A DNA stretch of 11,145 nucleotides from an uncultured Neisseriaceae bacterium (GTDB taxonomy: Bacteria > Pseudomonadota > Gammaproteobacteria > Burkholderiales > UBA11063). Below are positions 7,068 to 11,145 of the stretch, one piece after another. A program made the position numbers and the translations under genes. Within the stretch, counting starts at the first letter, position 1. Each line of letters opens with the position of its first letter. The notes under the pieces were generated by a model. The model did no database searches. It was not told the origin of the DNA and worked only from the letters and a program-made list of their open reading frames with translations. The stretch is from the NCBI GenBank assembly GCA_937952895.1, contig CALFYC010000238.1, forward strand, positions 1 through 11,145, given 5' to 3'.

Positions 7068-7457
7068 ATGAAAAAATTAACGATAACTGGAAATGTTGGT
7101 AAAGATCCTGAATTAATTTCAGACTTAAGTGGGAGCTATTTTGCGGTATTTCCAGTGGGGATCTCAACTGGATCAAAGGGCTATCCTAAAACTGACTGGG
7201 TTCAAGTTAGCTGTAATGGTAAAATGGCAGAAATGGCACATAACTGTATACGCAAAGGTACTAAAGTGCTAATTGAAGGATATCCAAAGGTTCACCCTTA
7301 TTTAGATAAAGCAAGTTTGCCTTCAGCATCATTGCGCTTATATGCCCACACCTTGGAGTTATTAAGTTGGCAAAATAGAGATACTATAATTTATGATCCA
7401 AATGAGGGTATTGATGTTGCTAATGAATTATCTGAAGATGAAAGTATCGCTAGGTGA
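7068..7457 (+). CDS. SSB-like single-stranded DNA-binding protein (OB fold)
   Basis: This 129-residue protein begins KKLTITGNVGKDPEL (2-16), the first OB-fold strand of SSB proteins. DWVQVSCNGKMAEMAHN (43-59) and IRKGTKVLIEGYPKV (61-75) match the central W-x-x-x-x-x-x-G-x-x-A and K-G-x-x-v-x-v-x-G blocks. LRLYAHTLELLS (89-100) is the last strand. The protein is shorter than housekeeping SSB (about 170-180) and ends in an acidic stretch (SEDESIAR) without the DDxIPF tip that recruits replication partners. Mobile elements often carry such SSBs to protect transferred single strands. A strong AAGGAG (7054-7059) precedes the start by 8 bases. The gene follows the outer-membrane protein by 30 bases and is probably the last gene of the trb operon. 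It could also be a PriB-like or unrelated OB-fold protein, but SSB fits best. Confidence 0.82.
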   Translation: MKKLTITGNVGKDPELISDLSGSYFAVFPVGISTGSKGYPKTDWVQVSCNGKMAEMAHNCIRKGTKVLIEGYPKVHPYLDKASLPSASLRLYAHTLELLSWQNRDTIIYDPNEGIDVANELSEDESIAR

Positions 7458-7512
7458 TTTTACTGATTATTATTGTTGAATTGTGGGTTAGTTGGCGCAT
7501 ACAGTCCCTTAT

Positions 7513-7547
7513 TTGAATAAAATACAATCCTTAATTTATGCTAAAAT
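7513..7547 (+). promoter_or_regulatory. Candidate promoter for purN-purH
   Basis: In the 119-base spacer between the SSB-like gene and purN, TTGAAT (7513-7518) lies 18 bases before TATGCT (7537-7542). The overlapping TGCTAAAAT (7539-7547) is a good extended -10 element. A start near 7554 would leave a leader of about 23 bases. This supports a fresh transcription unit for the purine genes. No terminator hairpin is clear in the spacer. The assignment rests only on consensus likeness. Confidence 0.4.
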
Positions 7548-7576
7548 TCGAAGTTCAATAGTTATTTGGTATTTAA

Positions 7577-8224
7577 ATGAGTGGTTTGGTTGTTCTTATC
7601 TCAGGTAGGGGGTCTAATTTAAAAGCCTTGTGTGAAAAAGGATTAGATGGTCATATTCGTTGCGTTATTAGTAATAAAGCTGATGCAGCGGGATTAAGTA
7701 TTGCTAAACAGTTTGGATTAACCACTAAAGTTATTGATCATAAGCTTTTTAGAACTCGTGAAGAATTTGATGCCGAAGTTGCTATCGAAATAGATAAATA
7801 TAATCCAGATTTAATTGTGTTGGCTGGATTTATGCGAATTTTAAGTTCTGTATTTGTTGAGCGTTATAAAAATAGAATCATTAATATCCATCCATCCTTA
7901 CTCCCGGCTTTTGTTGGTTCTAATGCACAATCAGAGGCAATTGCCCTAAAAGTAAAAGTTAGTGGTGCAACAGTTCATCTTGTCAATAATCAGCTTGATT
8001 GTGGTCCTATTCTTGCTCAGGGGGTTGTTCCCGCATACCAAAATCTGACAAATACTGATTTAGCTCAGCGTATTTTGGATTTAGAGCATGTAATATATCC
8101 TTTTATTATTTGGAAATTTTTATCTCATCAGGTAAATTTTCATGAAGATGGAACAATTGAAATTAAGCATATTCCTCAGGATAAAGATTTACTTAAAGGT
8201 TATATAAATAGTGTTTTTTATTAA
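7577..8224 (+). CDS. purN: Phosphoribosylglycinamide formyltransferase 1 (GAR transformylase)
   Basis: PurN moves a formyl group from 10-formyltetrahydrofolate to GAR, giving FGAR, in the cytoplasmic de novo purine pathway. The protein has 215 residues, the usual family length. The phosphate loop SGRGSNLKAL (9-18) binds GAR. AGFMRILS (83-90) belongs to the folate site. The catalytic triad is visible as Asn103 and His105 in NIHPSLLPAF (103-112) and Asp141 in LDCGPILAQ (140-148), matching Asn106, His108 and Asp144 of the E. coli enzyme. The segment after PAF is VGSNAQ, where relatives commonly have a K/P-G-L-H-A-like sequence, a mild variation. No strong ribosome binding site precedes the ATG. 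purH follows after 28 bases, so the two are probably co-transcribed. Confidence 0.95.
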   Translation: MSGLVVLISGRGSNLKALCEKGLDGHIRCVISNKADAAGLSIAKQFGLTTKVIDHKLFRTREEFDAEVAIEIDKYNPDLIVLAGFMRILSSVFVERYKNRIINIHPSLLPAFVGSNAQSEAIALKVKVSGATVHLVNNQLDCGPILAQGVVPAYQNLTNTDLAQRILDLEHVIYPFIIWKFLSHQVNFHEDGTIEIKHIPQDKDLLKGYINSVFY

Positions 8225-8252
8225 AAATTGATTTGAGTATGGGATGTGAAAT

Positions 8253-9809
8253 ATGTTAACTAAAATTAAACGGGCATTAATTAGTGTTTCAGATAAAAGT
8301 GGAATCATTGAATTTAGCCGAGAACTTGAACAACTTGGAATTCAAATTATTTCAACGGGAGGAACATTTCAATATTTGATTGAAAATGGAGTTAAAGCTC
8401 TTGAGGTATCAGATGTAACACAATTCCCCGAAATATTAGATGGTAGAGTAAAAACTTTACATCCTAAAATTCATGGTGCGATTTTGAATAAACGTGATGT
8501 AGAAGAACATCAAAAACAAATTATTGATCATCAAATAGAGTCAATTGATTTAGTTTGTGTTAATTTATATCCATTTGCCGAAACTATAAAAAAACCAAAC
8601 TGTAGTTTTAATGATGCTATTGAAAATATTGATATTGGTGGCCCTGCAATGATTAGGGCTTCTGCTAAAAATTACGAACATGTAGTAATAGTAACATCAC
8701 CTAGTGATTATATTGATATAGTTAATGAGATTAAAGTAAATTTGGATATTGATCAAGTAACGCGATTAAAACTTGCTCATAAAGCTTTTTCGCATACAGC
8801 ATACTATGATAGCATTATTAGTAATTATTTAAATACAAAGTTAGATACTACAATTCATTTTAATCAAGAATTAACCATTCCTTTAAAATTATCACAAGTT
8901 TTACGTTATGGTGAAAATAATCACCAAATTGCAGCTTTTTATAAAGATGCAAATCAGATTAATGGAAGTACTGCAAGTTTTGAGCAATTGCAGGGGAAAG
9001 AATTGTCATATAATAACATTGCTGATGCAGATTCTGCTTGGTGTTGTGTAAAGCAATTTGATGCACCGGGATGCGTAATTGTAAAACATGCAAACCCTTG
9101 TGGCGTTGCGATTGGTAGTTCTGCAATTGATGCGTATAAGAAAGCTTTTGCAACAGATCCGGTAAGTAGCTTTGGTGGAATAATTGCTTTTAATCAAAAA
9201 GTTGATGTAGATTTGGTTGAATTAGTTATTCAAAAATTCTTAGAAGTGTTAATTGCCCCGGATTATAGCAAAGATGCGTTAGCCATACTTGCAAATAAAC
9301 CTAATATTCGAGTGCTTAAAATTGATTTAGAACCACACTCTAATTCTTTTGATTATAAACGAATTGATGGTGGAGTTTTAATACAGTCTCCAGAAAATCA
9401 GTCGCTTGATCTAAGTAAAATTACAGTAGTTAGTTCATTAAAACCATCGAAAGAACAATTGTTAGATTTAGAATTTGCGTGGAATGTGGCTAAATTTGTT
9501 AAATCAAATGCGATAGTCTTAGTTAAAAATCAACAAACTGTTGGGATTGGAGCTGGGCAAATGTCTAGGATTGATTCAACTAAAATTGCTATTATGAAAG
9601 CTAAAGAGTTTGGTTTTGATGTAACAGGTACCGTTTGTGCCTCTGATGCGTTTTTTCCGTTTCGAGACAATGTAGATTTTTTAGCTGAAGCCGGAATTAA
9701 AGCTATTATTCATCCAGGAGGTTCAATTAAAGATCAAGAAGTCTTTAGTGCGGCTGATTCTCAAGGTTTGGTTATGCTGCTTACTGGTTACAGAGTGTTC
9801 CGACATTAA
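8253..9809 (+). CDS. purH: Bifunctional AICAR transformylase / IMP cyclohydrolase
   Basis: PurH carries out the last two steps of IMP synthesis: formylation of AICAR with 10-formyltetrahydrofolate, then ring closure. At 518 residues it has full family length. The N-terminal cyclohydrolase domain of MGS fold shows ALISVSDKSGI (8-18), STGGT (34-38), GRVKTLHPKIHGAIL (64-78) and DIGGPAMIRASAKN (127-140). The transformylase domain begins near LRYGENNHQIAAFY (217-230) and contains GKELSYNNIADADSAW (248-263), the catalytic Lys278-His279 pair in VKHANPCG (277-284), DPVSSFGG (302-309) and, near the C-terminus, GIGAGQMSR, SDAFFPFRD and HPGGSIKDQE. The protein ends in the typical TGYRVFRH. No break or missing residue is seen. 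It lies 28 bases after purN and 40 bases before the symporter gene. Confidence 0.97.
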   Translation: MLTKIKRALISVSDKSGIIEFSRELEQLGIQIISTGGTFQYLIENGVKALEVSDVTQFPEILDGRVKTLHPKIHGAILNKRDVEEHQKQIIDHQIESIDLVCVNLYPFAETIKKPNCSFNDAIENIDIGGPAMIRASAKNYEHVVIVTSPSDYIDIVNEIKVNLDIDQVTRLKLAHKAFSHTAYYDSIISNYLNTKLDTTIHFNQELTIPLKLSQVLRYGENNHQIAAFYKDANQINGSTASFEQLQGKELSYNNIADADSAWCCVKQFDAPGCVIVKHANPCGVAIGSSAIDAYKKAFATDPVSSFGGIIAFNQKVDVDLVELVIQKFLEVLIAPDYSKDALAILANKPNIRVLKIDLEPHSNSFDYKRIDGGVLIQSPENQSLDLSKITVVSSLKPSKEQLLDLEFAWNVAKFVKSNAIVLVKNQQTVGIGAGQMSRIDSTKIAIMKAKEFGFDVTGTVCASDAFFPFRDNVDFLAEAGIKAIIHPGGSIKDQEVFSAADSQGLVMLLTGYRVFRH

Positions 9810-9849
9810 TTTGATTTTAAACAAAGATTAGTTAAGTAAGGTTGTATAA

Positions 9850-11064
9850 ATGAGATGGTATATTAGGCACAATGGGTTTATGGCACTGTTTGCAGTGTTT
9901 AATGCTTTTATATGGGGTGTTTTGTCACCTAATTTATTTGATCATTTAGCATTTGTTAGTATTATTTTTATTAATCTGTTAAAACTTTGTGCATTACCAA
10001 TAATCCTAACTTCTCTTGTTGTCGTAATTGCTAAACTACCAGAAGTTAGTGGTCTTAAGCGGATTACATTTAGCTCGTTAACATTTATTATACTAAGTGA
10101 AATAATTGCTGTTCTAATTGGGCTAATTCTATTCAATTATTTAAATATTAAGGTTAATTTAGATTTAAGTAATTTGTTAAAAATGTCAAACTATGTTCCT
10201 GATGGTAATTCAAAATTTAATATAAATGATGTTTTTAATTATGTGTTTCCAGATAATATATTTGTTAGCTTAGAGAAATTTCAACTTATACCAATTCTGG
10301 TATTCTCTATTTTGGTTGGATTTGCATCCTTAATCAATAAAGCAAAAGCTGAGCATTTTTTGAATCTATTAGATAGTGTGCGTGAAATATTTTTGACTTT
10401 GTTAAAAATTATTATGTATATTGCGCCATTTGCTATTTTTGTATTAATTGGTAGTTCTGTTGCTCACAGTCATAAAAGCGGCCATTTAGAAATGGATTTA
10501 ATGGGGCTTACCAAGTTAATTGTGGTATTTTTATTGGGGTTGTTCATACATTTTATGTGGCAATTAATTTCAGTTTTTATTTTGTATCGTAAATTACCTA
10601 TTCGAGTATTCTTAAAAGAAGTTTTGCCAATTTTTATAACAGCGTTTGTCACCTCTAGTTCACTTGCAACCCTTCCTGTTGCTATCGAAAAAGCTCATAA
10701 ATTGGGTGGGAAAAGACAGGTTGTGGATTTTATGTTACCAGTTTGTGCTTCCATGAATTTTTCTTCAGGTATGATGTATGAGGTTGTAACTACATTATTC
10801 TTCTTAAATGTTCTTGGGGTTAATTTAGATTTATACCATCAAATTTTATTAGCTACATTTTGTATTTTAACCGGAATCGCAGTTGGTGGCATCCCAGAAA
10901 CTAGCATGGTTAGTTTTGTAATTATTTTTGGGATGTTTGGTGTCCCAACTTCAATTATTAGTATTTTATTACCAATTGATAGAATTTTAGATCGCATTAG
11001 AACTATGGTGAATATTTTCGGCAATACATGCGGCACCCTTATTGTTAGTAAGTTTAATAAATAA
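9850..11064 (+). CDS. Dicarboxylate/amino-acid:cation symporter (DAACS, GltP/DctA-like) with altered sodium-site residues
   Basis: This 404-residue inner-membrane transporter has the DAACS layout: about eight helices and two re-entrant hairpins. The Ser-rich hairpin HP1 is TSSSLATLP (268-276). Helix 7 is ASMNFSSGMMYE (300-311), HP2 is GGIPETSMVSF (346-356), and helix 8 is IDRILDRIRTMVNIFGN (376-392). By alignment to GltPh the carboxylate-binding Arg397 (here Arg384), Asp394 (Asp381), Asp390 (Asp377) and Asn401 (Asn388) are kept, which suggests an acidic substrate such as aspartate, glutamate or a C4-dicarboxylate. Two sodium-site positions differ. The NMDGT motif is NFSSG, so Asp312 becomes Ser305. 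Asp405 becomes Asn392. TAAGG (9837-9841) precedes the start by 8 bases. It stands 40 bases after purH and may share its transcript. Substrate and coupling ion are inferred. Confidence 0.88.
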   Translation: MRWYIRHNGFMALFAVFNAFIWGVLSPNLFDHLAFVSIIFINLLKLCALPIILTSLVVVIAKLPEVSGLKRITFSSLTFIILSEIIAVLIGLILFNYLNIKVNLDLSNLLKMSNYVPDGNSKFNINDVFNYVFPDNIFVSLEKFQLIPILVFSILVGFASLINKAKAEHFLNLLDSVREIFLTLLKIIMYIAPFAIFVLIGSSVAHSHKSGHLEMDLMGLTKLIVVFLLGLFIHFMWQLISVFILYRKLPIRVFLKEVLPIFITAFVTSSSLATLPVAIEKAHKLGGKRQVVDFMLPVCASMNFSSGMMYEVVTTLFFLNVLGVNLDLYHQILLATFCILTGIAVGGIPETSMVSFVIIFGMFGVPTSIISILLPIDRILDRIRTMVNIFGNTCGTLIVSKFNK

Positions 11065-11145
11065 TTTTAATTTGGTAGATCGATATTTTCATTTCAATTT
11101 TGACACGCATATCAAATTATGCTTGATCTGATAATGCCTGGTATT
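11065..11145. other. Right-hand edge with no assignable gene
   Basis: Eighty-one bases follow the symporter stop. No strong terminator hairpin with a T run is present. TTGACA at 11100-11105 looks like a -35 box, but I find no convincing -10 box at the right distance, so I leave it unassigned. Confidence 0.4.

Noticed and set aside
8959..9197. Overlapping reverse-strand open frames opposite purH (also 563-766, 6097-6348, 9942-10136, 10470-10652 and 10839-11036)
   Set aside because: They lie opposite well-conserved genes, have no family motifs and are explained by the AT-rich codons of the + strand genes.
11100..11128. Promoter at the right edge starting with TTGACA
   Set aside because: The hexamer 17 bases downstream is TTGATC, a poor -10 box, and the better GATAAT is too far away. 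The gene it would serve is outside the window.

Overview
The window is AT-rich DNA (roughly 30% G+C by eye). Every supported gene lies on the + strand. The protein families (PurN, PurH, a DAACS symporter, a P-type/Trb conjugation apparatus, a GtrB/ArnC-like glycosyltransferase) and the Gram-negative outer-membrane beta-barrel point to a low-GC proteobacterium, probably gamma- or betaproteobacterial. I cannot name the genus. No rRNA, tRNA, CRISPR array, complete insertion sequence or integrase is visible.

Left part (1-1604): the 3' portion of a polytopic membrane protein overlaps a GT2 polyprenyl-phosphate glycosyltransferase with two C-terminal membrane segments. The pair looks like a surface-glycan modification module of the GtrB type, with the multi-spanning partner possibly the second glycosyltransferase.

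Centre-left (1605-2213): about 600 bp hold no intact gene. It contains a decayed, frameshifted remnant of a RhuM-like DNA-binding protein (about 1797-1940). A 10-bp perfect hairpin follows it, and two further dyads lie immediately upstream of the next operon. It reads as a scar between two unrelated modules.

Centre (2214-7457): a tightly packed operon of conjugation-type (type IV secretion) genes runs trbJ (VirB5-like), trbL (VirB6-like), a TrbB/VirB11-type ATPase, a VirB1/TrbN-type lytic transglycosylase, a TraF-type S26 peptidase, a small outer-membrane beta-barrel protein and an SSB-like OB-fold protein. Most junctions overlap or are nearly abutting. The ATPase is about 140 residues longer than ordinary TrbB, with the extra sequence inserted inside the N-terminal domain. 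The pilin (TrbC) and TrbD-I are absent from this window, so the secretion genes are either split between loci or this is a reduced machine.

Right part (7458-11145): a 119-bp spacer with a likely promoter leads to purN and purH, which catalyse folate-dependent steps of purine synthesis and the final IMP-forming step. A dicarboxylate/amino-acid:cation symporter follows, in which two Asp residues of the family's sodium sites are replaced. The last 81 bp have no gene that I can assign.

The strongest candidates for something undescribed are the enlarged TrbB-like ATPase, the outer-membrane protein and SSB-like gene coupled to a partial trb operon, and the symporter with altered cation sites.
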